Shown: positions 9,942 through 17,140 of the stretch, piece by piece
How the letters are laid out: each line of letters starts with the position of its first letter
How positions within the stretch are numbered: position 1 is the first letter of the stretch
DNA from: Bog-532 sp963830385
GTDB taxonomy: Bacteria; Actinomycetota; Actinomycetes; Streptosporangiales; Streptosporangiaceae
Direction: 5' to 3'
NCBI GenBank assembly: GCA_963830385.1
Contig: CAWHMD010000005.1
Span: forward strand, 1,302,001 to 1,366,000
Length of the DNA stretch: 64,000 nucleotides
Notes under the pieces: model-generated
Told to the model about the DNA's origin: nothing
The model's input: the letters and a program-made list of their open reading frames with translations, nothing else
Database searches by the model: none
Made by a program: the position numbers and the translations under genes

Positions 9942-10591
9942 ATGACTACTCACACCGACCTGTCCACGCTGAGCGACAGTGAGCTGGCCGGGCTGCTGCA
10001 AGATCCGGAGCACGGCGGCAGGGCACGCGAGGCGCTGGTCCGCCGTTACCGGCCAATGGTGCGGGGGCTGGCTGGTCAATACCAGATACCAGCTGAGCAC
10101 CGCGAAGACCTGGTTCAGGTGGGATACGTCGGCCTGATGAAGGCCATCAACAGCTTCGATCCCGCGGTCCGGGAAGATCTGAAACCGTACGCGCGGGTCT
10201 GCGTCAGCGGGGAGATGAAGCGTTTCTTCCGCGACCGGCGCTGGCTGATCCGGGTCAGCCGTACCGACCAGGAACTGCTGCTGGCGGCAAACGCAACCGG
10301 GCCGACCTGACCGGGGAACTAGGCAGCACGCCGACCGACGAACAGATCGCGAGCCCGGCTCGACGTCAGCGTCGATGACCTGCACCACGCCTACACAGTC
10401 TCGACATGGATTCGATCCGGCGACACTGGGACGAACTGCCGCGACACCAGCGGCGGGTCCTGCTGCTGCGGTTCTACGGCAACATGACCCAAGCCCAGGT
10501 CGCCGACGAACTGCACTGTTCCCAGATGCACGTATCCCGGCTGCAGGCCCAGGCGCTGGCCTTCCTGCGCGATCGGCTGCTGGAAGACTAG
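9942..10591 (+). pseudogene. SigB/SigF-type sigma factor, disrupted by several frame changes
   Basis: The first frame (9942-10310) encodes regions 1.2-2 in full: REALVRRYRPMVRGLAGQY, EDLVQVGYVGLMKAINSFDP and KRFFRDRRWLIRVSRTDQEL. Region 3 then continues in another frame (RNRADLTGELGSTPTDEQIA, around 10291-10350) and shifts again (LDVSVDDLHHAYT, from 10359). Region 4 is in a third segment with its own ATG at 10406: RRVLLLRFYGNMTQAQVADE, with helix-turn-helix CSQMHVSRLQ. Compared with intact SigF proteins the linker between regions 3 and 4 is short. The frame path 0, +2, 0, +2 fits real decay better than one error. A split sigma factor made of two subunits is a less likely alternative. Confidence 0.75.
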
Positions 10592-10623
10592 TGGTCACGC
10601 AGAGCCCCGATCGGCTTGCGTAT

Positions 10624-10651
10624 TACGCACCACGTAGTATCGTCGTGCGTA
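10624..10651 (+). promoter_or_regulatory. PadR operator overlapping the -10 region
   Basis: Near-perfect inverted repeat with arms TACGCACCACG and CGTCGTGCGTA (10 of 11 paired) around TAGTAT. The spacer itself is a good -10 box, so a repressor bound here would block transcription. It lies 34 bases before the padR start, which fits autoregulation. Confidence 0.55.
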
Positions 10652-10684
10652 GTAGTCGATCACGGGAAGCCGCGGAGGTGTCCA

Positions 10685-11005
10685 GTGGCCGAGGGCCTGG
10701 ACAAGTGGTCCGATCCACCGTTGCTGGTACTGGCCAGCTTGGCCGGAGGGCCCAAGCACGGGTACGCCATCACCCAGGACGTGGCGGCCGAGGCCGGCGT
10801 GCAGCTCGGCCCGGGCACCCTGTACGGGGCGATCCGGCGGCTGGAGGACCGGGGGCTGATCGAGGCCCTTCCAGCGGAGGAACGCCGCCGGCCTTACCGG
10901 CTGACCGCTGCCGGAGAAACCCTTCTGACCGAGACGGCCACCCGGATGCGCCGGGTCGCCGACCTGGGTCTCAGCCGTCTGGCCGCCGCTCAGGAGCCGG
11001 CGTGA
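10685..11005 (+). CDS. PadR-family transcriptional regulator
   Basis: 106-residue winged-helix regulator of the short PadR type. Seen are the N-terminal LLVLASLAGGPKHGYAITQDV, the wing-helix region LGPGTLYGAIRRLEDRGLIEAL and RRPYRLTAAGETLL. The GTG start at 10685 is preceded by GGAGGTG and removes a longer spurious N-terminus. The stop overlaps the next gene as GTGA. PadR genes paired this way usually repress themselves and the adjacent membrane protein; an inverted repeat over the promoter supports this. Confidence 0.9.
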   Translation: MAEGLDKWSDPPLLVLASLAGGPKHGYAITQDVAAEAGVQLGPGTLYGAIRRLEDRGLIEALPAEERRRPYRLTAAGETLLTETATRMRRVADLGLSRLAAAQEPA

Positions 11006-11943
11006 CCGCGCCGGGGCCGGGCGACCCGGAACACCGGCCCGATCCGCGGCCCGTCTGGTTCGTGCTCAGCTTCTATCCGCGGTGGTGGCGCCAGCGCTAC
11101 GGCGAGGAGTTCGCCGCGCTGCTGACCGACCTGACCGAAAGCGCTTCGCGGCCGGCGCGGGCCCGGCTTCTGGCCAATGCGCTGCGCGGCGGCCTGACCG
11201 CGCGCCTTGCCCCAGCGGCGGAACGCGTGATGCCCGACCGGAGCAAGGAGCCGCTGGCCACCATCGCCTGCGCCATCATGGTCTTCGCGGTCGGGGTGGC
11301 CGGCGTCGCCAAGATGCGTGAAGACGCGGTGTTCAGCGCGGTTGCGCACGAGCAGGCGGCGGTGGGCACGTCCCTGGACATCCTGCGGGGAGCTGCCGCC
11401 CTGGCCGGCGTCGCGGTGCTGGCGGGCCTGGTCCCGCTGGCTTGGACGGTCCTGCACCAGGTGATCGTGGACCGGCGGCCGGGCCTGATCGGGCCGCTGG
11501 CGGCAGGGGTGCTGGCCCCGTTGACCTGGTTCGGCTCCGTCTGGTTGGCCGCTCAGCTGATCGGCACCAATTCGGCTGGCCCCAATCTCGCCGTCGTTCT
11601 CATCCTGGCCGCTCTTGGAGCCATGGCCGTAGTGACCTGCGCGGGGGCGGTCATTACGCTGATCCGCCGGGCCCAGCTCCCCAGTCAACTGCTCCGAGCC
11701 GAGGTCCCGGCGATGGCGTTGCTGAGCTTGAGCATGGCCGTGGCCACGGCCGCCGACATCGCCTGGGGCCTGTCGATCCGGTCCGCGGATACCGCGCTGT
11801 TCAACAGCGACAACGGGCTGGTGGCCACCCCGTTCGCCCCCAGCTGGGCGGGCAGCGCGATGGTCTTGTCCGCGGTTACGGTCGTTGTGTTCGCCGCCAC
11901 CGCCCGGGCCGCCCGCCACCGTCCCGCCCTGGAGCCAGTGTGA
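11002..11943 (+). CDS. PadR-associated membrane protein
   Basis: 313-residue protein with a soluble N-terminal segment (WFVLSFYPRWWRQRYGEEFAALL) and about six transmembrane helices. The YPRWWRQRYGEEF stretch is the prefix commonly found in actinobacterial proteins encoded directly after padR. Translationally coupled to padR (GTGA) and to the prenyltransferase downstream (GTGA at 11940). It is not an ABC permease by sequence. Function unknown; perhaps the effector controlled by PadR. Confidence 0.7.
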   Translation: MTAPGPGDPEHRPDPRPVWFVLSFYPRWWRQRYGEEFAALLTDLTESASRPARARLLANALRGGLTARLAPAAERVMPDRSKEPLATIACAIMVFAVGVAGVAKMREDAVFSAVAHEQAAVGTSLDILRGAAALAGVAVLAGLVPLAWTVLHQVIVDRRPGLIGPLAAGVLAPLTWFGSVWLAAQLIGTNSAGPNLAVVLILAALGAMAVVTCAGAVITLIRRAQLPSQLLRAEVPAMALLSLSMAVATAADIAWGLSIRSADTALFNSDNGLVATPFAPSWAGSAMVLSAVTVVVFAATARAARHRPALEPV

Positions 11944-12734
11944 GGCTGAGAGTGCGGGACAGCCTGGGGCGCGGGGTCGCCTACCGGCTGTACGCAGCCA
12001 GGCTGCGCCAGCAGCTGGCCGGCGGACCGCTTCCACAGCACGTCGGCATCGTGATGGACGGCAACCGGCGGTGGGCCCGGCAGCGCGGCCTGGCCAGCCC
12101 GAGCCTGGGCCACCAATACGGCGCCGAGCACACCGAGGATGTACTCGGCTGGTGCGAGCGGATCGGCATCAGCCACGTCACCGTGTTCATGTGCTCAACC
12201 GAAAACCTGGCTCGCCGCGACCCGGCCGAGGTGGCGTTCCTCATGGAGGTGATTGAGCAGTTCGCGGCAGGCAGGCTCAGCCGTACCCCGTCGTGGCGGG
12301 TCCACGTTGCAGGCGACCTGGACATGCTGCCGGACAGTACGGCGCAGGCACTCAAGCGGGCCGTCGAGGCCAGCGACGATGGTGCGAGCGGCCGGCACCT
12401 CACGCTGGCGGTCGGCTACGGCGGACGCCAGGAAGTCATCGAGGCGTTCCGGGCTCTGCTCTACGAGCACGCCGACCAGGGCGGCACGCTGACCAGCCTG
12501 GCCGACGAGGTCACCACCAGCGACATCGCCCGTCACCTCTACACTGCCGGGCAACCGGACCCGGATCTCGTCATCCGCACCAGCGGCGAGCAACGGCTGT
12601 CCAACTTTCTGCTCTGGCAGAGCGCCTACTCCGAGCTGTACTTCTGCGAGGCGTACTGGCCCGCCTTCCGGGAGATCGACTTCCTCCGCGCGCTGCGCAG
12701 CTTCGCGGCCCGCCAACGCCGTTACGGGCACTGA
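11940..12734 (+). CDS. cis-prenyltransferase (isoprenyl/undecaprenyl diphosphate synthase family)
   Basis: Condenses isopentenyl diphosphate units in cis to make a polyprenyl diphosphate. 264 residues, standard length. The catalytic block HVGIVMDGNRRWARQRG near residue 37 holds the magnesium-binding Asp; FMCSTENLAR, and RTSGEQRLSNFLLWQ..YSELYF are the other UppS signatures. GTG start overlaps the previous stop. Actinomycetes usually carry two or more such enzymes. This one lies in a PadR-controlled unit rather than next to cell-wall genes, so it may be an accessory paralogue. Confidence 0.9.
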   Translation: MRLRVRDSLGRGVAYRLYAARLRQQLAGGPLPQHVGIVMDGNRRWARQRGLASPSLGHQYGAEHTEDVLGWCERIGISHVTVFMCSTENLARRDPAEVAFLMEVIEQFAAGRLSRTPSWRVHVAGDLDMLPDSTAQALKRAVEASDDGASGRHLTLAVGYGGRQEVIEAFRALLYEHADQGGTLTSLADEVTTSDIARHLYTAGQPDPDLVIRTSGEQRLSNFLLWQSAYSELYFCEAYWPAFREIDFLRALRSFAARQRRYGH

Positions 12735-12799
12735 CCTCTGGATAGGCGACTCAGAGGGCGCGGGCGAGGTCCACCTGATCGTGGCTGCCGGGCTCGCCC
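12735..12799 (+). terminator. two possible hairpins after the prenyltransferase gene
   Basis: Inverted repeat CCTCTG/CAGAGG (12735-12740 and 12752-12757) begins right at the stop codon, followed by GGGCGAG/CTCGCCC (12762-12768 and 12793-12799). No T-run follows. They could end the padR transcript before the ABC exporter genes. Confidence 0.35.
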
Positions 12800-12874
12800 T
12801 GAGAGTTTCCTCAGGCAGGTGAAGTTTGGGTTCAGAAGCCTCATGACGGCAGAACGGGCCCATAGGGTTCCCGC

Positions 12875-13867
12875 ATGACGATGACTGAGACGACGCGGCA
12901 GACGGGCGAGCCGCCGAGTTCGTCGCTGGCCGTGTCGACGGTCGGGCTTACCAAGCGCTTTGGTGATCGCACCGTGGTCGATGGCGTCAATCTCGCCATC
13001 CCCAGGGGCTCGGTCTGCGGGTTCGTGGGCCCGAACGGAGCGGGTAAGACGACGACCATCAGGATGCTCCTCGGCCTCATTGCCCCAACATCAGGGGGAG
13101 GTTCGATTCTCGGCGGCCGCCTGACCGACCCCGCGAGCTATCTGCACAAGGTCGGAGCGCTCATTGAAGCGCCAGCGTTCTACCCGCAGCTGAGCGGACG
13201 GGACAACCTGAAAACGCTGACCCGCCTGGGGCAGATCCCCTCCGCCGCCGTTGAACCGGCGCTGGAGCGAACGGGGATGACGGCTCGCGCGAAGGACAAG
13301 TACCGGTCCTACTCCCTGGGCATGAAGCAGCGGCTGGGCATCGCGGCGGCCCTGCTGCCGGATCCTGAGTTGCTGATCCTGGACGAGCCGGCCAACGGCC
13401 TGGATCCCGGCGGCATCGTCGAGATGCGGGGCCTGATCAGGTCCTTCGCCGACGACGGGATCACCGTCCTGGTGTCGAGTCACCTGATCTCGGAGATCGA
13501 GCAGGTCTGCGACCACGTGGTCATGATCCGCGGCGGCCAGCTGGTCCACCAGGGACCAGTAGCTGACCTCGCGGTGGGACAGCGGCCAGACATCGTGGTC
13601 GCGCCGGAACACTCCGCTGATCTTGAGCATCTCGCCGAAGTCCTGCAGCGCTCCGGCCTTTCCGTGGCGGCCAGGCCAGCCGACGGGACGGCCCTGGTCC
13701 CGGCATCGGGTGTCAGCGCCGCCGACCTGAACCGGCTGGCCGCAGGCGACGGGATCACCTTGCGGCAGATCTCCGAGCGCACCCACAGCCTCGAGGATCT
13801 GTTCTTCCAGCTGACTGGCACCGGCGTCAGCATGAATCCGGGCCAGGAGATGGGAGCGATCAAGTGA
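12875..13867 (+). CDS. ABC exporter ATP-binding protein
   Basis: 330-residue ATPase of the drug/daunorubicin-type two-gene exporters. Walker A is GPNGAGKTTT near residue 53, the signature YSLGMKQRLGIA and Walker B LLILDEPANGLDP follow, with the H-loop VSSHL. The C-terminal third is a regulatory tail ending in a helix. The stop overlaps the GTG start of the permease (GTGA). Cargo unknown. A TTTGGGTTC-like AT-richer stretch at 12823-12831 may belong to the promoter. Confidence 0.9.
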   Translation: MTMTETTRQTGEPPSSSLAVSTVGLTKRFGDRTVVDGVNLAIPRGSVCGFVGPNGAGKTTTIRMLLGLIAPTSGGGSILGGRLTDPASYLHKVGALIEAPAFYPQLSGRDNLKTLTRLGQIPSAAVEPALERTGMTARAKDKYRSYSLGMKQRLGIAAALLPDPELLILDEPANGLDPGGIVEMRGLIRSFADDGITVLVSSHLISEIEQVCDHVVMIRGGQLVHQGPVADLAVGQRPDIVVAPEHSADLEHLAEVLQRSGLSVAARPADGTALVPASGVSAADLNRLAAGDGITLRQISERTHSLEDLFFQLTGTGVSMNPGQEMGAIK

Positions 13868-14658
13868 TCCTGGGGTCATTTATCAGCGAGTGGATCAAGC
13901 TGAAGCGCAAGACTCTGCTGCTGCCGACGTTCCTCGGCCTGGCCGCCGCGTCGTCGTTGTTCGTCATACTGATCTTCAGCAACGCGCGGGCGCACGGTGC
14001 CGGGGGCGGCCTGCCCTCGCTGCAGCAGCTGGCCCAGCCGGACGGCCTCGTCTTCGGCCTCACCCGTGCGACATTCTTGCTGGGCGTGGTCGCCTTTGGC
14101 ATCGCCGCCGCGCAGATGGCCAGCGAATACAGCCTCGGCACACTGCGGCAGTTGCTGGTCCGCCAGCCGCGCCGCATCACTCTGCTGATCGGCAAGCTGC
14201 TCGCCGTCGTCACGTTCATGGTGCTGGCCACGGCGTTCGCCGCGGTCGTGGCGTTCATCGTCGCTAACGCCATGGCGCAGTCGCGCGGGGTCTCGACCAG
14301 CGCATGGTTCACCGGTACCGGCTTCGGCGACTTGCTCAAGGCCTCGGGCAACATCGAGCTGGCGGTGATCGGCTACAGCATCCTGGGCGTCGTGGCCGGG
14401 CAGTTCCTGCGGTCGGCGGTGGCCGCGGTCATCGTGGGGTTCGCCTGGCTGCTGGTCATCGAGCAGTTCATCCTGACGCGGATCGTGCCGGGCGCCGCGC
14501 CGTGGCTGCCGGGAATCTCGCTCTCGACGATCGCTGGCGGCGGCAATGCGGATTTCGGCATCACCTACGGGCACGGGCTGATCGTCGCCATCGTCTACAT
14601 CGTGGTGGCGATCGCTGCGGCGTCGCTCATCTTCGCCCGCCGGGACGTAACCGCGTAG
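13864..14658 (+). CDS. ABC exporter permease (ABC-2 type)
   Basis: 264-residue membrane protein with six hydrophobic segments. It starts with the amphipathic EWIKLKRKTLLLPTFLGL typical of ABC-2 permeases that follow such ATPases. The block EYSLGTLRQLLVRQPRR after the second helix is the family's coupling-loop signature. Coupled to the ATPase gene by a GTGA overlap. Likely function is export of a small hydrophobic compound or peptide. Confidence 0.88.
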   Translation: MILGSFISEWIKLKRKTLLLPTFLGLAAASSLFVILIFSNARAHGAGGGLPSLQQLAQPDGLVFGLTRATFLLGVVAFGIAAAQMASEYSLGTLRQLLVRQPRRITLLIGKLLAVVTFMVLATAFAAVVAFIVANAMAQSRGVSTSAWFTGTGFGDLLKASGNIELAVIGYSILGVVAGQFLRSAVAAVIVGFAWLLVIEQFILTRIVPGAAPWLPGISLSTIAGGGNADFGITYGHGLIVAIVYIVVAIAAASLIFARRDVTA

Positions 14659-14678
14659 GCATAGCGACCCAGCGCTGT

Positions 14679-15506
14679 TCACCCCGACTTTGCTGGCCTG
14701 CCCCGGGGTCCCCGTGGGTGCGCGGTCTCACCGAGGCGCATGACCGCAAGCACGGGCGGGAAGGCGGTGCTGGCGCGGCGGCCGAACCGGGTCAGCGCGG
14801 TGCCGGTGATGACGGCCTCGGCGAAGTGGTCCGCGGCGGCCGCGTGCGCGTGGCAGGGCTCGCTGCGAACCCGCAGGGTCATGGCCGAGACGACCACGCC
14901 GTCGGCGCCCAGTTCGCGGATCGACTGCTCGAGGTGATCGCGGGCGCCCCGGCGGGCCTGGGTGATCAGGCCGGTGTAGCTGGGCACCTCGGCGTTGCCG
15001 GTGCCCCAGGGACCGGAACTGGTCGTCACCAGGTCGTCGTGCAGTCCGGCGACCGAGATGCCCAGGGCGATACCGGCCGGGACCCAGCCGGCCGAGATCA
15101 GCTTGGCGAAGTCCGGGCCGGACAGGTCGCAGGTGAACGGCCGCGCGAGTGGCGCCGCGCCGATGGCCCGCACCGCCGTCCCGGTCGCCGTGAACTTGAT
15201 CGCGGCCGCCGTCACCTCGGTGCCGGGAACCTCCGTGACCTGCATCGACGCGCCCACGATGCCGTGGCCGCCGAGACCGGCGCACTCAGTGGCCATCCGG
15301 TCGAGCGCCGTCCGTCGCGCCTCGTACAGCCGCTGAGCCACGGGCAGGGATGCCGTCATCCCCGGGCAGCTGACCCCGGCCACGGTGGCCAGGTAGTACA
15401 CCGCCGCCCCGAACACCTGGCCGGCCGGCTCGAAACCGGCCCGCCGGATCGCCGCGAACTCGCCAACGGACAGCAGCGAGTCCCAGGGACCGCCGGTCTC
15501 GCTCAC
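14679..15506 (-). CDS. tandem YbjQ/DUF74-like heavy-metal-binding-fold protein
   Basis: 275-residue cytoplasmic protein built of two related halves. Half one starts LSVGEFAAIRRAGFEPAG near residue 12 and half two LSGPDFAKLISAGWVPAG near residue 154; each continues with the GQVFGAAVYYL / GIALGISVAGL strand seen at the start of YbjQ domains. Helices rich in Ala/Arg follow each (YEARRTALDRM, QARRGARDHLEQS). The name heavy-metal-binding comes from family annotation; no obvious Cys/His cluster supports metal binding. GTG start. No operon partner. Confidence 0.6.
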   Translation of the reverse strand: MSETGGPWDSLLSVGEFAAIRRAGFEPAGQVFGAAVYYLATVAGVSCPGMTASLPVAQRLYEARRTALDRMATECAGLGGHGIVGASMQVTEVPGTEVTAAAIKFTATGTAVRAIGAAPLARPFTCDLSGPDFAKLISAGWVPAGIALGISVAGLHDDLVTTSSGPWGTGNAEVPSYTGLITQARRGARDHLEQSIRELGADGVVVSAMTLRVRSEPCHAHAAAADHFAEAVITGTALTRFGRRASTAFPPVLAVMRLGETAHPRGPRGRPAKSG

Positions 15507-15612
15507 GGCACCAGTAAACGCCGGCCGGCCAGCCGGAGGGCCTGCTGCGGGGCCACGGCCCGCTTCATTGGTTACGGGTCAGCCATTCGGCGCTGGTGAG
15601 ACCGGTGTCAGG

Positions 15613-16383
15613 TCAGGCGGCGTTTCGGCCACCGTCGACGTCGAGGACAGCGCCGTGGACGAAGCTGGCCTCGTCGCCGGCCAGGTAGCTGATGGCGGTG
15701 GCGATCTCTTCGGGGGCGGCTGGGCGCCCGGCGGGGGCCAGGGCCGCGAGCTGGTCCAGCTGGTCTCCCATGGGCTCGGTGCCCAGGGTGCGGGTCGGGC
15801 CGGGGCTGACCGCGTTGACCCGGACGCCGCTCGGGCCGAACTCGGCTGCCCAGGCCTTGGTGAGCAGGGTCAGCGCGGCCTTGCTCGATCCGTACAGGGC
15901 CATGCCGGACACCCCGAAGTGGGCGACCATGGTCAGCACGTTGATGACCGCCCCGTGTCCCCGGGCGGCCATGATCGGCGCGAGCTTGCCCACCAGGATG
16001 AACGGGGCCCTGACGTTGACGGCGTAGACGGTGTCGATCTCTGCGTCGCTAGCGTCCGAGGTGGGGCCGAACGGGAAAACGCCGGCGCTGTTGACCAGGA
16101 TGTCGACGTGGCCGCCGCCGAGCTCGATGGCCTGGCGAGCCAGGGCCCGTACCGACTTGCCGTCGGCCAGGTCGGCGGCGATGAAGTCGGCCTTCCCGCC
16201 CGCGGCGCGGATGGCTGATACGGCGGCGTCACCGCGGGCGGCGTCCCGGCCGCTGATGAGGACGTGGGCGCCGCGCTGGGCCAGCAGGACGGCGGCGGCG
16301 CGGCCGATGCCGCTGGTGGCTCCGGTCACCAGGGCGGTCGATCCGGTGAGGTCGGTGGGTGTCCTGTCGTTCCCTTTCACCAT
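15613..16383 (-). CDS. SDR-family NAD(P)-dependent oxidoreductase
   Basis: Classical short-chain dehydrogenase, 256 residues from the ATG at 16383 (a GTG at 16404 is also possible; neither has a clear ribosome site). Cofactor motif TGATSGIG, structural NSAG, catalytic Ser and Y-x-x-x-K in LYGSSKAAL, and the ending DGGRNAA. An Arg after the second strand (SGRDAARGD) suggests NADP. Divergent from a TetR regulator with about 75 bases between, so the regulator probably controls it. Substrate unknown. Confidence 0.9.
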   Translation of the reverse strand: MVKGNDRTPTDLTGSTALVTGATSGIGRAAAVLLAQRGAHVLISGRDAARGDAAVSAIRAAGGKADFIAADLADGKSVRALARQAIELGGGHVDILVNSAGVFPFGPTSDASDAEIDTVYAVNVRAPFILVGKLAPIMAARGHGAVINVLTMVAHFGVSGMALYGSSKAALTLLTKAWAAEFGPSGVRVNAVSPGPTRTLGTEPMGDQLDQLAALAPAGRPAAPEEIATAISYLAGDEASFVHGAVLDVDGGRNAA

Positions 16384-16424
16384 GGACTGGGTTGCCTGAT
16401 CCACAATGGCGTCGCAAAAGTGGG

Positions 16425-16451
16425 TTGTCCAATCCAGTTCCGGGGTAGGCT
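16425..16451 (+). promoter_or_regulatory. overlapping divergent promoters for the SDR and TetR genes
   Basis: TAGGCT (16446-16451) lies six bases before the tetR ATG, so the tetR mRNA is probably leaderless. TTGTCC at 16425-16430 could be its -35 (15-base spacer). On the other strand the same place reads TTGGAC, a -35 for the SDR gene. The shared TTGTCCAA is nearly palindromic and may be the operator. Confidence 0.35.
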
Positions 16452-16457
16452 CGGGTC

Positions 16458-17093
16458 ATGGCGGTGGACCAGGCTGAGGCGGGTGATGGGCGGCGGCTGA
16501 CCCGCCGGGGACGGGAGACCCGCCAGCGGATCGTCGCGGCGGCGGCGGAGCTGATGTTCGAGTACGGGGTGGCCGAGACCACGCTGGAGGACATCAGGGT
16601 GGCGGCCGGGGTGAGCGGCTCGCAGGTGTATCACTACTTCGCCGACAAGCAGGCCCTGGTCCGCGCGGTCATCGACCACCAGGCTGACACGGTCCTGGAC
16701 GCCCAGGGCGACCACCTGAACCACCTGGACACCGTGCCCGGGCTGCGCGCCTGGCGTGACTTCATCGTCGACCACCAGCGCCGGCTGGGCTGCCGGGGCG
16801 GTTGCCCGATCGGGGCGCTGGGGGCCGAGGTGGCCGAGACCGACGCCGCCGCCCGCGTCGTGGCCGCGCGGGCGCTGCGCCGCTGGGAGGCACGCATCCG
16901 CGACGGGTTCCAGGCCATGCACGCCCGGGGCGACCTGCCCGCCAGCACGGACCCGGAGCAGCTGGCGCTGGCGACCCTGGCCGCGCTGCAGGGCGGCCTG
17001 CTGATGACCCAGCTCGAACGCGATACCAAGCCGCTGGAGGCCGCGCTCGACGCCATGCTCGACCGCATCCAGGCCCTGACCGAGACGGCCTGA
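16458..17093 (+). CDS. TetR-family transcriptional regulator
   Basis: 211 residues. N-terminal TetR helix-turn-helix: RRGRETRQRIVAAAAELMFE, then VAETTLEDIRVAAGVSGSQVYHYFADKQALV. The C-terminal ligand domain has a Cys pair in GCRGGCPIGALG, a feature of TetR proteins near short-chain dehydrogenases. Divergently arranged with the SDR gene, its likely target. Confidence 0.92.
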   Translation: MAVDQAEAGDGRRLTRRGRETRQRIVAAAAELMFEYGVAETTLEDIRVAAGVSGSQVYHYFADKQALVRAVIDHQADTVLDAQGDHLNHLDTVPGLRAWRDFIVDHQRRLGCRGGCPIGALGAEVAETDAAARVVAARALRRWEARIRDGFQAMHARGDLPASTDPEQLALATLAALQGGLLMTQLERDTKPLEAALDAMLDRIQALTETA

Positions 17094-17140
17094 TACCTCA
17101 CCGTCCGGCCCGGCGGGTACCGGGCCACCAGTTGCTCCAG

